DNA of 64,000 nt from Teredinibacter haidensis (lineage in GTDB: Bacteria > Pseudomonadota > Gammaproteobacteria > Pseudomonadales > Cellvibrionaceae). The stretch lies in NCBI RefSeq assembly GCF_014211975.1, contig NZ_CP060084.1, forward strand, positions 4,103,001 through 4,167,000, in the 5' to 3' direction. Below are positions 27,465 to 36,367 of the stretch, one piece after another. Every line of letters begins with the position of its first letter. Position 1 is the stretch's first letter. Under the pieces are notes generated by a model. The model had not been told where the DNA came from and did no database searches. It worked only from the letters and a program-made list of their open reading frames with translations. A program made the translations under genes and the position numbers.

Positions 27465-28484
27465 CTATTTGGGAAGGCAGTTTTTTCTGGATAGTACTAA
27501 ATTTTTGAGATTTTCTATGCACGAGACATATTGGTAAAAATCGAATAAATTATCTGGTAAGCCAAATCTGGGCAAGCAAAAAAGCGCATCTTTGTCTTTT
27601 GTACTAGCTGGAAAGGGGGCGGCGCTAACTGCAGCACTGAATCCAAGTTTCTCACAAAACCCCATTTCTCTCAGGCCGAAATCTTGTGAGCGACCTACGG
27701 GGTAACAAAATACGTTGGATGCCGAAGGGATATTTTCTAATAGTTGTGTTCGGGATATTTCGATTTCCTGATAGGAGCGTGCTTCCGTTTCTCGTGAAAG
27801 TATGGGGTGTTTATGCGAGTGCGCTCCAATTTTAAGGCCGTTATCTGATAGCTGTCGCAGCCTATCCCATGACGTTGGCGCGTATTTATTTGGGGCCTTT
27901 TCAGGAATACCAATATCGAACTCTTTAGAAACAAGAGCAATTGTATTGTCTATGCTGTCAATATTTTTATTTTTTATCTTCTGAATGATGTTTTTTATAA
28001 CACTCAACTTATTTGATGAGCGCCCTGCCAGATCTGGGAACTTTTGCTGGAACCTTTGAATTTCCGGAGTAGCGATATTGTCGAAAACGTAGTGAATTTT
28101 TGCATCCCAGAACCAGGATTCTCCATTGATAAATCCCGTCGTTACAAAAAAAGTTGCAGGGCAATCGTAGTGAGTAAAGAGTTGTGCCGACGCCTCGATT
28201 TGGTCCCAGTAACCATCGTCTAATGTAAAAGCTACAGACTTTGGAGGTAAAGGCTCCCCTGAGCTTATCGAGTGTGCTATATCATCAACACTTACAAAGT
28301 TGAACCTTTCTCTACGCAGAAATTCCAGCACGTAACGAAGATAGGGCAGCTCATGCCCAGATATCCCTAGGGTACGATTTTGGAAACGATGAAGCATAAA
28401 AATTGGTACGCTGTACGGAAACAGGGTCTTACACAGAGTATTATATGGGTAACGACAAGCGATACTAGCAAAAAAAGATTTCAT
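27465..28484 (-). CDS. Polysaccharide deacetylase family protein (second copy)
   Basis: About 339 residues, CE4/NodB fold. Motif 1 is FTLDDGYWDQ near 90, and HSHKHPIL supplies the metal-binding His pair near 205. FCYPVGRS and a C-terminal SCIENLKNLV stretch follow. It is distinct from the XrtA-type deacetylase at 15.4 kb and resembles enzymes in glycan clusters that remove N-acetyl groups. The ATG at 28484 is preferred because AGGCAGG precedes it and it avoids the 83-base overlap with the amidotransferase gene that an upstream start would cause. Confidence 0.87.
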   Translation of the reverse strand: MKSFFASIACRYPYNTLCKTLFPYSVPIFMLHRFQNRTLGISGHELPYLRYVLEFLRRERFNFVSVDDIAHSISSGEPLPPKSVAFTLDDGYWDQIEASAQLFTHYDCPATFFVTTGFINGESWFWDAKIHYVFDNIATPEIQRFQQKFPDLAGRSSNKLSVIKNIIQKIKNKNIDSIDNTIALVSKEFDIGIPEKAPNKYAPTSWDRLRQLSDNGLKIGAHSHKHPILSRETEARSYQEIEISRTQLLENIPSASNVFCYPVGRSQDFGLREMGFCEKLGFSAAVSAAPFPASTKDKDALFCLPRFGLPDNLFDFYQYVSCIENLKNLVLSRKNCLPK

Positions 28485-28497
28485 ATAATACGCCTGC

Positions 28498-30465
28498 CTA
28501 CCCGTATTGCCTGAGTATATTTTTATACCAGCTCTGAAACATAACAAGTGTCCAAATCGAATTTCCGTGGTCGTAGGCACCTGACCTGTGCTGGTTGAGG
28601 GTCTCGGTTACAAGTCGAGGGTCAAAAATTCCTTGGTTGGTTAAATAGCCGTCATTTAAGAGGCTGTCTGTTAAATCACGTAGTTCACAATTTATCCATT
28701 GACTAATAGGCACAGAAAACCCCATCTTTGGGCGATCAATTAGCCTGGGTGGTACGTATTTGTATAGCACCTGCCTTAGTAGCCATTTGGACTTTCCTTC
28801 TTTGACTTTCATTGTATAGGGGATACGCCAGGAAAAATCTATCATGTCTTTATCGAGTAGTGGAACACGCAGTTCCAAACTGTTAAACATTGATGTTCTG
28901 TCGCCTTTGACAAGATTGTCACCAGGAAGATAACAACTTTGGTCCCACGATGAAGCCGCTTTAAAGTAATCATCTTCGAAAGAGTAACCCGAAAATAAAT
29001 CTGTTTCGTATATGTGATTGTTTAATAATTGGGTAGGATGTTGCCAATAGCTGCAAAGGTATTGATAAACTGCTGCAGGTGAATCGCTTTGAAGAAGATC
29101 TATGATTTTCTGAGCCTTTAGACCAAAATTTGCGGAGCCTTTTCGTCCTAGTACCGCATTGATAAACCCATATAACTGCCCATATCTTTGCGTGGGTACT
29201 AATTGTACGAGGCGAGATAAAGCTAGGCGAAGAGACTTGGGGTACTTTGCGATCAATCTTGAAAATTTTGCTCCTTGTATATAGCGGTTATACCCGCCAA
29301 ATAGCTCGTCCCCTCCATCGCCAGATAGGCAAACAGTAAGCTTGTTTCGTGCGAAACGGTTAACTATTAATGAAGGTAGTTGAGAGGAGTCTGCAAATGG
29401 CTCATCAAACACATTGGTTAGTTTTTCGACGTTAGTTAAAATGTCTGATGCCGAGATATATAGCTCGTTATGAGCGGTACCGAGATGATTCGCTATAGCT
29501 TTTGCATGGATGGCCTCATTAAATTCCTTTTCATGAAATCCAATTGTAAACGTTTCAACGGGTTTACTGCTAATGGCCTGTAAAACCGATGTAACCAAAG
29601 TTGAATCGATACCGCCTGACAGAAAAGATCCTAGTGGAACATCTGAAATAGCCTGTCTACCTATGATCGTGTGGAGCAAATTGTCTGCGTGCTCAATGGC
29701 CACTTCTTCGTTGGTATAGGTATTAGCTTGGCCTTCCTCTATAGCTTCGTTAACCGACCAGTAAGCGGCTGTTTGACAATCTTCTAGGTCAATATTACGA
29801 GTGTCGTGATCAAGTAAATTGATTTTAAGTATGTGGCCAGGTGGTAAGTGTTTACACTCCTTAAATACGGTATTTGGCGCGGTGAAATACCCGAATCGAA
29901 AATAACTGCCGAGTGCATTAAAATCCAAATTGAAAGAGCTGGGGGGCACAACACTGAAAATTGCTTTTAATTCCGAGCCGAATAAAAACACTCCATTATG
30001 GAGTGCGTAGTAAAGCGGCTTCTCTCCAATTCTGTCTCGAACCAAGGTAAGAGTTGCCTCTTCTACATCCCAAAAAGCAAATGCAAACATTCCTTTTGCT
30101 AAAGATAGTGTTTTTTCTGGCCCCCAAAGTTCAAGAGCTTCAATCAAAACCTCTGTATCCGAACCGCCTTTTAGGTGAGTTCCCTGAGTATGTAATAAAT
30201 TTTTGAGTTCTCTGAAGTTGTATATTTCACCATTGAAGCAGATCACGCTCTTGCCAGAACGAGATGTCATGGGTTGATGGCCCAGCGGACTTAGGTCCTG
30301 TATAGCTAAGCGCCGGTGGGCGAAACTAATGGGGCGTTCTTCAGAGTGCCAACAACCAAACGAGTCGGGTCCTCGATGAGTTAACTGTTCGCTCATCGCG
30401 TAGGCAGTTTCGTGTAGCTCTCTTGTGCTGCGATTGAAGTCAATTAGCCCTGTTATTCCGCACAT
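28498..30465 (-). CDS. Asparagine synthase-like amidotransferase, exosortase A-associated
   Basis: 655 residues. The N-terminal class II glutamine amidotransferase domain starts MCGITGLIDF with the catalytic Cys2, and HRGPDS and FNGEIYNF follow. The C-terminal synthetase domain has the PP-loop SGGIDSTLV. The form and setting match the amidotransferase regularly found in exosortase A loci. It probably amidates a uronic acid or another carboxyl of the glycan, as WbpS-type proteins do. It overlaps the upstream glycosyltransferase gene by 13 bases, a sign of translational coupling. Confidence 0.92.
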   Translation of the reverse strand: MCGITGLIDFNRSTRELHETAYAMSEQLTHRGPDSFGCWHSEERPISFAHRRLAIQDLSPLGHQPMTSRSGKSVICFNGEIYNFRELKNLLHTQGTHLKGGSDTEVLIEALELWGPEKTLSLAKGMFAFAFWDVEEATLTLVRDRIGEKPLYYALHNGVFLFGSELKAIFSVVPPSSFNLDFNALGSYFRFGYFTAPNTVFKECKHLPPGHILKINLLDHDTRNIDLEDCQTAAYWSVNEAIEEGQANTYTNEEVAIEHADNLLHTIIGRQAISDVPLGSFLSGGIDSTLVTSVLQAISSKPVETFTIGFHEKEFNEAIHAKAIANHLGTAHNELYISASDILTNVEKLTNVFDEPFADSSQLPSLIVNRFARNKLTVCLSGDGGDELFGGYNRYIQGAKFSRLIAKYPKSLRLALSRLVQLVPTQRYGQLYGFINAVLGRKGSANFGLKAQKIIDLLQSDSPAAVYQYLCSYWQHPTQLLNNHIYETDLFSGYSFEDDYFKAASSWDQSCYLPGDNLVKGDRTSMFNSLELRVPLLDKDMIDFSWRIPYTMKVKEGKSKWLLRQVLYKYVPPRLIDRPKMGFSVPISQWINCELRDLTDSLLNDGYLTNQGIFDPRLVTETLNQHRSGAYDHGNSIWTLVMFQSWYKNILRQYG

Positions 30466-31709
30466 AGACTACTTTCTCGAGCTGGTAACTGATTGAATTG
30501 ATCGGCCAGCTTTTTTCCAATAGATTCGAAAGAAAAATTATTAACAACGTGTTTCCTTGCAGCATCACCAATGGCTTGGCAAAGGTCAGGGTTTTGCATG
30601 AGTGTCATTATTTGCTTTATATAGTCATCGGCGGTCGTTGCAAACAGGGCGTGCTCCCCTTCGACCACATTCAACCCTTCAAACGTAACGGGGTGGCCGA
30701 CAACCGCTTTCCCTGAAGCGAAGGCGTCGAGAATTTTAAGCTTTGTACCTCCACCATCGTCGATAGGGCATAAGTAGATTGCAGCATTATCAAAATAGGG
30801 ATTAATGTTATCGACATAGCCGTGAACATGAAAATGTTCGTTGTTGGATGCGTACCTAATTAATTCTGCCGGAGGGTTCGCGCCGATTATATTCATCTCT
30901 GCATTAGGAACTATCAGCATCAGCTTTGGCCAAATTTCTTGGGCTATAAAGTTAACCGCTCTAATATTAGGGTACCAATTGAGCGTGCCGACAAATATGA
31001 TGCCAATCGGACAAGGGCTAACCTTACCGGGTTTAAAGAAATCAATATCTACCCCATTGGGTATGTCGACGAATTTTCCATCCGGGCAAAAATCTAAAAA
31101 CCTTTCAGAGTCTAAATTTGAGCATGTAATGTTAATATCAAATTTCGGGCATAATTCTTGTTCCACTCTTTTAAGGCGTCTGCCTTCCTGTTGAAAATAG
31201 AGTTTTTTAAAAATATTCTTTTCGAGACCGCTACGTCTGAAAAGCATATGTGATTCGACGTTATGGTGGTCTAAACTTAAAAGGCAGTTATCGATAGCTT
31301 GGATATAGGGGGCGAGGCTTATTGTGTCACAGTGAATGAGGTCGTAATTTTCTGATTTATGTAAATCGTTAGCAAGCGATTGATATCGACTACTTGCTAA
31401 CCAGTTAATATTGTACGGATATTGAGTGAATAAACTTTTTGATGCGCACAGGATTTTAGTAAATTTTGATTTATCCATTGGGCAATCAACAAACAAAACT
31501 TTTTCACAATATTTTTCGAGCTCCTTCTTTGCTATGTCTGTACCTTCCTCATAGCTATTGAAATACGGCTCAATAAGAGATCGTTGGTTAAACGCCAACA
31601 GGTGTACGCTATGGTATTTGGATAGTTCTTTTATTAAGTTATAGGCGCGGAGCAAAACTCCCGCTTTGGGTGGGAAAGGTACGAGGTGTGATAACCAGAG
31701 TATTTTCAT
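30453..31709 (-). CDS. Glycosyltransferase family 4 (exosortase stp1-like)
   Basis: 418 residues. It starts MKILWLSHLVPFPPKAGVLLR, the opening of the PEP-CTERM/EpsH1-associated sugar transferases. LDHHNVES and CSNLDSERF lie in the acceptor domain, PNGVDIDFF and FVGTLNWYPN in the donor domain, and the late element is GGTKLKILDAFASGKAV. Adds a sugar to the repeat unit; donor unknown. Six bases separate it from the next upstream gene. Confidence 0.88.
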   Translation of the reverse strand: MKILWLSHLVPFPPKAGVLLRAYNLIKELSKYHSVHLLAFNQRSLIEPYFNSYEEGTDIAKKELEKYCEKVLFVDCPMDKSKFTKILCASKSLFTQYPYNINWLASSRYQSLANDLHKSENYDLIHCDTISLAPYIQAIDNCLLSLDHHNVESHMLFRRSGLEKNIFKKLYFQQEGRRLKRVEQELCPKFDINITCSNLDSERFLDFCPDGKFVDIPNGVDIDFFKPGKVSPCPIGIIFVGTLNWYPNIRAVNFIAQEIWPKLMLIVPNAEMNIIGANPPAELIRYASNNEHFHVHGYVDNINPYFDNAAIYLCPIDDGGGTKLKILDAFASGKAVVGHPVTFEGLNVVEGEHALFATTADDYIKQIMTLMQNPDLCQAIGDAARKHVVNNFSFESIGKKLADQFNQLPARESSLCAE

Positions 31710-31715
31710 ATGCGC

Positions 31716-32807
31716 CTATTTTGAATATTGCTTAAGATAAGAGTTTAAGAATGATTCCTTGCCAAAGCTTCTGTTGACTTTGTTTCTGCTGGCTTCGCCC
31801 ATTTTTATTCTTAGTGCGCTATCATCCATTATTTCATTTAGCGCAGTAGCCAAAGCGCTACTGCTATTGGGAGGGATAAGCAAACCATTTTTTGTCGGTT
31901 CTACGAGATCACTATTTCCGCCTACATCGGTTGCAATAATAGGTAGCGCTGATGCCATAGCCTCTAAAATACTGCGAGACATTCCTTCCGTATCTGAAGC
32001 GAGAACAAAAATATCTGCGGCATTGAGCAGATTAATGACGTCAGTGCGCTCACCTAACAAAATGACCTTCCCCTTTAACTTGGAATTACTAATTTGTAAT
32101 TCAAGTTCAGATCTGAGAGGCCCGTCACCAGCAATGTAAAATGTTATATTGCTGGTGGTATTGACAATTTCCGCTGCTTTTATCAAAAGATCAAAGCGCT
32201 TCAGGTTTACTAGTCTGCCAACACTTATCACAACTATCTCATCTTTCAGCTCAAGTGACTGGCGTGTTATTTCTCGGGAACAGCTGGGAACAGATTCATT
32301 AACAAAATTTGGAATATAAGTGATTGAATTGGTAGGAAAACGTCCTCTTTCTCTATAAAACTGAAGCATATTGTTGGAAACGGCCACAAACCGTGTACCA
32401 AGAAAGGCGACTATTGATAGCATGTGTATCCGGCGAGGTGTCTCCTCTACCATATAGATATCATGCAGTGTGCCTACATGCCGTAGACCACATAACGATG
32501 ATACGAAATGCATAGTGATGATAGGGCTATACAGGTGGGAGTGGAGACAATCTAATTTTAGGTTCCTAATAAAACTAATTGTTCTTAAAATAAAAATTGG
32601 AAGTTTATATGTCTTTTTATAAAGCGAGTGATTGGGTATGGTGTGATTTTCTATACGGTTGGCGTCTGCGAATTCTTGTATATAAGAACTGCCAAAATGT
32701 AGTAGTACAGGTTCATGACCGTGACTTTTTAACAGTGATGCTGTGTCTATCACCATTGTTTCTGCACCACCCAAGTTGAACGTATCGATAAACAGACCTA
32801 CCCTCAT
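31716..32807 (-). CDS. Glycosyltransferase family 4
   Basis: 363-residue GT-B enzyme with FNLGGAETMVIDTA at the N-terminus, the IPNFVNESV hinge, VGRLVNLKRFDLLIKA, and the donor element ASDTEGMSRSILEAMASALPIIATDVGG. It overlaps the upstream gene by four bases (ATGA type), so the two are translated together. Linkage specificity cannot be read from sequence. Confidence 0.92.
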   Translation of the reverse strand: MRVGLFIDTFNLGGAETMVIDTASLLKSHGHEPVLLHFGSSYIQEFADANRIENHTIPNHSLYKKTYKLPIFILRTISFIRNLKLDCLHSHLYSPIITMHFVSSLCGLRHVGTLHDIYMVEETPRRIHMLSIVAFLGTRFVAVSNNMLQFYRERGRFPTNSITYIPNFVNESVPSCSREITRQSLELKDEIVVISVGRLVNLKRFDLLIKAAEIVNTTSNITFYIAGDGPLRSELELQISNSKLKGKVILLGERTDVINLLNAADIFVLASDTEGMSRSILEAMASALPIIATDVGGNSDLVEPTKNGLLIPPNSSSALATALNEIMDDSALRIKMGEASRNKVNRSFGKESFLNSYLKQYSK

Positions 32808-33913
32808 TTAGAGTTTCCTTGGTCGAGTAACTTGTTGTATACGTCAGCGTAACTCTTGGCCATCTGATGTGACGAATAGCGCAGGCTTATTCTCTGGCGC
32901 GCGTTATCTCCAAGAGTGTGTCGCAAATCAGTATTGGAAGCCAGTGTCTTAATCGCTTCAGCGAAGGAGCTTGGATCACCTTCGATTAACCGGCCGCAAG
33001 TGTGGTCGATCACTGTTGGGATTTCGCCTACAGGTGTTACGATTGATGGTTTGCCAGCTGCCATTGCTTCAAGCAGTGCCATTGGTAAGCCCTCTTTTAG
33101 TGAGGGCATAGCAAATATGTCAATCGTTTGCAGGATTTCAGGAATGTCTTGTCTTCGGCCCGTAAAGGTAACACTTCCATTTAAGTTAAGAGCCTGTGTT
33201 AGGGAGAGCAGGCTTTCCATTTCTGGCCCGTCCCCAACCACCAGCAGGTGTACTGGAAGACCTGCTAGCGAACTATCTGACAGGGCTCTTATTGCGACAT
33301 CTACAGCTTTCTCGGTCGTTAGGCTGCTGAGAGTGCCTATTACGATTCTATTGCCGGGTATACCTAGTTCGTTTCTAAGGTTGCTATCCGTAACTAAACG
33401 TTGAAGGTCGACACCGTTTGAGATTGTGCTAATCCTGTTGTCTGGTAGGCCGATAGTTTTCATCTCTTCTGCAATTTCGTTTGAAACCGCAACAATGTGC
33501 GCAAAAGATCTAAGTAGTAAAGCGTCTATTTTTGCGTAGAGCTTTAACCTTAGGTTGGTTCTTTTCCATAGGTGATTCGTGGCAACTAGGTGCGTGTCGT
33601 TCCGGCTATGGTGAGCGTAAAAATCCTCTCTGTAGCCATGGGTATGGACCACATCAATATTATGCTCATTAATGTATCGCCTGATCCGTGCCGGTGCGCT
33701 AATATCGAAAGCGTGTTTGATGGGGAACTGGACTATATCGAACCCCATCTTTTCCGCTTCTATGGCGAACTCGGGGCGCGGCAGATTAGCTTCTACCGGG
33801 ATGCCAATTATGGGGTGATAGCTAAACTCAGGCAGAAATTTTCCGAGTTCCAGGATCACGCGCTCTGCGCCCAGTAGTTGACCGGTGCATCGGATATGAA
33901 GTACTTTTCGCAT
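32804..33913 (-). CDS. Glycosyltransferase family 4 (exosortase stp2-like)
   Basis: 369-residue GT-B enzyme. GQLLGAERVILELGKF is at the N-terminus, VHTHGYREDF in the acceptor domain, ISNGVDLQRL and IGTLSSLTTEKAVDV in the donor domain, and SLKEGLPMALLEAMAAGKPSIV is the E-x7-E region. It is the first gene of the 11-gene leftward run, transcribed from the long divergent intergenic region shared with the exosortase gene. The resemblance to the second exosortase-associated sugar transferase group is moderate. Confidence 0.9.
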   Translation of the reverse strand: MRKVLHIRCTGQLLGAERVILELGKFLPEFSYHPIIGIPVEANLPRPEFAIEAEKMGFDIVQFPIKHAFDISAPARIRRYINEHNIDVVHTHGYREDFYAHHSRNDTHLVATNHLWKRTNLRLKLYAKIDALLLRSFAHIVAVSNEIAEEMKTIGLPDNRISTISNGVDLQRLVTDSNLRNELGIPGNRIVIGTLSSLTTEKAVDVAIRALSDSSLAGLPVHLLVVGDGPEMESLLSLTQALNLNGSVTFTGRRQDIPEILQTIDIFAMPSLKEGLPMALLEAMAAGKPSIVTPVGEIPTVIDHTCGRLIEGDPSSFAEAIKTLASNTDLRHTLGDNARQRISLRYSSHQMAKSYADVYNKLLDQGNSK

Positions 33914-34808
33914 ATGCCGGAGAATGTCTTTTTGTTTGTATCATGGCGATTTTAACAACAAAGACATGTTAATTCGATAAGCTTTTTTTATGACAATTCA
34001 AAGTCTGTGCTTTAGCGTTGCTTGTGTGTCGAATAATATTACATGTTTTGTTTGTTTAGTTGACTTGAAGCGATGAGGAGGAAATCTTAAGATGCTTTCT
34101 CGGTGCTAACGTTATACGAATCTAAAAAAATACTTGATAGACCTAGTTATTAGCCTATTTGACACGAGTCTCATTGAATTAGTCATTAAAGATGTGGCCG
34201 CTCGGCTGCAAAATGTTCTACCGCAACTATATGTGGCTCAATTAATTTTTTCTCTACGGGTTACAGTCTCGCAGATAGCGTAGTTAGTTTAAGACACATG
34301 GTGTTTTCGATCGGGCTACCGGATGTTGTAACGTCGTTCAGAGGTGAAGGCAAAGTGTTCGTTTGTCGTTAAGTGGCAAGCTTCTTGAGCAATGTTTCTC
34401 GGTCTTGCTGCTCAGCTTGAAGACGTTAGCGTCGAATCGTGACTTAGTCATAGTACGACCGCTATCACAATCATTTGACAAATACGAGACGATTACACTG
34501 GGGGATTTCTTGTATATCCATAAATTAAAGAAGACTGAATTAGCGAGTGTCGGCTAGTACTATCACATTGAACCACGAAGCCATGAACTAAAATTTTTCA
34601 TCCAGGTGTAAGATGAATGGGTGAAGCGAGTATTCAGCTGTGGGTATTTTCGTAAGGCGGTAAAGCGGTTTAGGTTTGTCTTTTATCGTAGACTCCCAAA
34701 TAGTGTGATTCGATGAAGTAGGGGCGGGCATGGATTAATGGCGAAGTAATGGTGTATTGAGGGGTAGAATGGTTGTTGAAAAAAAGCAAGTTGTAATGGG
34801 ATAGGTAA
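33914..34808. other. Long divergent regulatory region between glycosyltransferase run and exosortase operon
   Basis: 895 bases with no supportable gene, AT-rich, separating two operons that point away from each other. It holds a possible sigma-54 -24/-12 element at 34195-34210 and a strong GAGGAGG ribosome site at 34075-34081 leading into only five codons (34092-34109). It very likely carries both operon promoters and a long exosortase leader. No riboswitch class was recognised. Confidence 0.55.
34195..34210 (+). promoter_or_regulatory. Possible sigma-54 (-24/-12) promoter element
   Basis: TGGCCGCTCGGCTGCA has GG and GC at the exact spacing of RpoN promoters (TGGC-N8-TGCA). Sigma-54 and the PrsK/PrsR two-component system are associated with exosortase A systems, so the site makes biological sense. 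It lies ~600 bases before the exosortase gene, and about two such matches are expected by chance in a window this size on both strands, so support is weak. Confidence 0.25.
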
Positions 34809-36284
34809 ATGGAAGCTTACAGTAGTGAGACAAGTCGGCGTTTTTTTCTGGTAATTGCTGCAGGATCTTTGTGTTCGCTGCTGATCGTATATCAGCATAC
34901 TCTAATTTTGTATGATCAGTTTTGGTCAGATCCAGTAAAAGCATATTCCCACGGATATTTGACTGTTGGAATGGCGATGTTCTTATTTTACAAAAGAATC
35001 AGTTTATTACAAGAAATTGTTGTTCAGCCATCAATAGCCTTTACGCCATTGGCGTTGCTGTTTTCCGCGCTATGGTATATCGGGCATTACGTACAGGTCT
35101 CGATTGTTGAGATGGCGTTACTACCTGCCATCATTTGGTCGTGGGTTCTCATTGTTGGGGGAAGATCGTTAGCTAAGACGGTTCTACCTGCGGTTGCGCT
35201 TTTTTATAGTGCAGTGCCTATCTGGGATATGCTGGTAGTTTATCTTCAGTCGATGGCTGTTTTTGCTACCGAAAAATTCTTGTTGTTGGTCGATATACCG
35301 GCTTATGTTCGCGGAGAATACATTGAAATTCCAGCAGGGTTGTTTCGCGTAGAGAGAGGCTGTGCCGGATTACACTATTTAATGACGGGTGCAACGATTG
35401 GTTTTTTTTATGCGTTTGTATATAGGTTTTCCTATGTTAGCAGAGTCACTATTGTCTGTTTGGCCGTTGCTTTTTCTGTGGTGGCCAACTGGGTAAGGAT
35501 TATTGGCTTGGTGATAGTGGGAAATGTTACAAACATGGAACACAGTCTAATTACAGAGGGACATTCGCTCTACGGATGGCTGATTTTTTCAGTAGTAATG
35601 GTTGTATATTTTGTGCTTACTCGATATATCGGTGTGTTACCGAGTGAAGCTCAAGAAGCGAAATTATTCTCCAGGCTGGGCGTAAAAAGGTATGCATCTA
35701 AAGTGTCTATTGCCTTTGTGGCGATTGTTTCGGTTGCCCCCCTATTTGCTTGGTATAGTTCTTCTTATACACCCTCTTCCTTGGCGACTCCAAATAGTTT
35801 TGATTTGGAAAGAGCTATACCAGAATATATCTGGAGGCCAGATTTTAATGGCTATGATAAGGTGGAATACAGTAGCAAATATTTTGATGAATATAGCGCG
35901 CAAATTTTGGTTTTAACATACCAGTACCAGCTCCAGGGAAAGGAGATGATTTCAGACAGTAACAACCTTAGCGAAGATAACGAAATAAAATATGTAGATA
36001 ATCTAACGCTAGGGGAGCATGGTCAAATAAGTATTCATGTTGTCAGTAGTGGTCGAGATAGCCGTTTGGTTTTCTGGGGGTACTTAACGCGGGACGTTTA
36101 TACTTACTCTGATATTCAGGCGAAATTGGACCAGTTGGTGAAGAGAAGCAAGGCTGGGCAGAAAGCAGTATTTGCAAGCTTGTTGTGCCAGTCCAAAGCC
36201 TGCAATAAAGAGATTCAAAGGCTGAATAAAAATGAGTACTCTTCTGCGGTTCGCCAGATGTTGATAGAAGCGGCAAGAGAATAG
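34809..36284 (+). CDS. xrtA: Exosortase A with fused EpsI domain
   Basis: Membrane Cys protease/transpeptidase that processes PEP-CTERM proteins, analogous to sortase. 491 residues. Eight or so helices lie in ~1-290, with the catalytic triad in family positions: Cys185 (VERGCAGLHY), Arg230 (ANWVRIIG) and His252 (TEGHSLYGW). A further helix is followed by a periplasmic EpsI domain (~320-491, YIWRPDFNGYDKVEYSS). The fused exosortase-EpsI form is common for type A. It leads a rightward operon with GT2, aminotransferase, hydrolase and GNAT genes. No PEP-CTERM substrate gene is in the window. Confidence 0.93.
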   Translation: MEAYSSETSRRFFLVIAAGSLCSLLIVYQHTLILYDQFWSDPVKAYSHGYLTVGMAMFLFYKRISLLQEIVVQPSIAFTPLALLFSALWYIGHYVQVSIVEMALLPAIIWSWVLIVGGRSLAKTVLPAVALFYSAVPIWDMLVVYLQSMAVFATEKFLLLVDIPAYVRGEYIEIPAGLFRVERGCAGLHYLMTGATIGFFYAFVYRFSYVSRVTIVCLAVAFSVVANWVRIIGLVIVGNVTNMEHSLITEGHSLYGWLIFSVVMVVYFVLTRYIGVLPSEAQEAKLFSRLGVKRYASKVSIAFVAIVSVAPLFAWYSSSYTPSSLATPNSFDLERAIPEYIWRPDFNGYDKVEYSSKYFDEYSAQILVLTYQYQLQGKEMISDSNNLSEDNEIKYVDNLTLGEHGQISIHVVSSGRDSRLVFWGYLTRDVYTYSDIQAKLDQLVKRSKAGQKAVFASLLCQSKACNKEIQRLNKNEYSSAVRQMLIEAARE

Positions 36285-36367
36285 TTTCTTGAGTGTATAA
36301 AACTAGAGTGGAGCTTCATGTGTTTTGGGTATATTGAAAACTAAGTCTAGTAAAAATAGAGGGTATT

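Noticed and set aside
27430..27522. Upstream ATG extension of the flippase
   Set aside because: It would overlap the deacetylase gene by 58 bases and add a basic, unconserved tail; the TTG at 27429 has a good ribosome site.
34363..34557. 64-codon plus-strand frame in the long intergenic region
   Set aside because: No ribosome binding site, no recognisable domain and biased composition; treated as non-coding.
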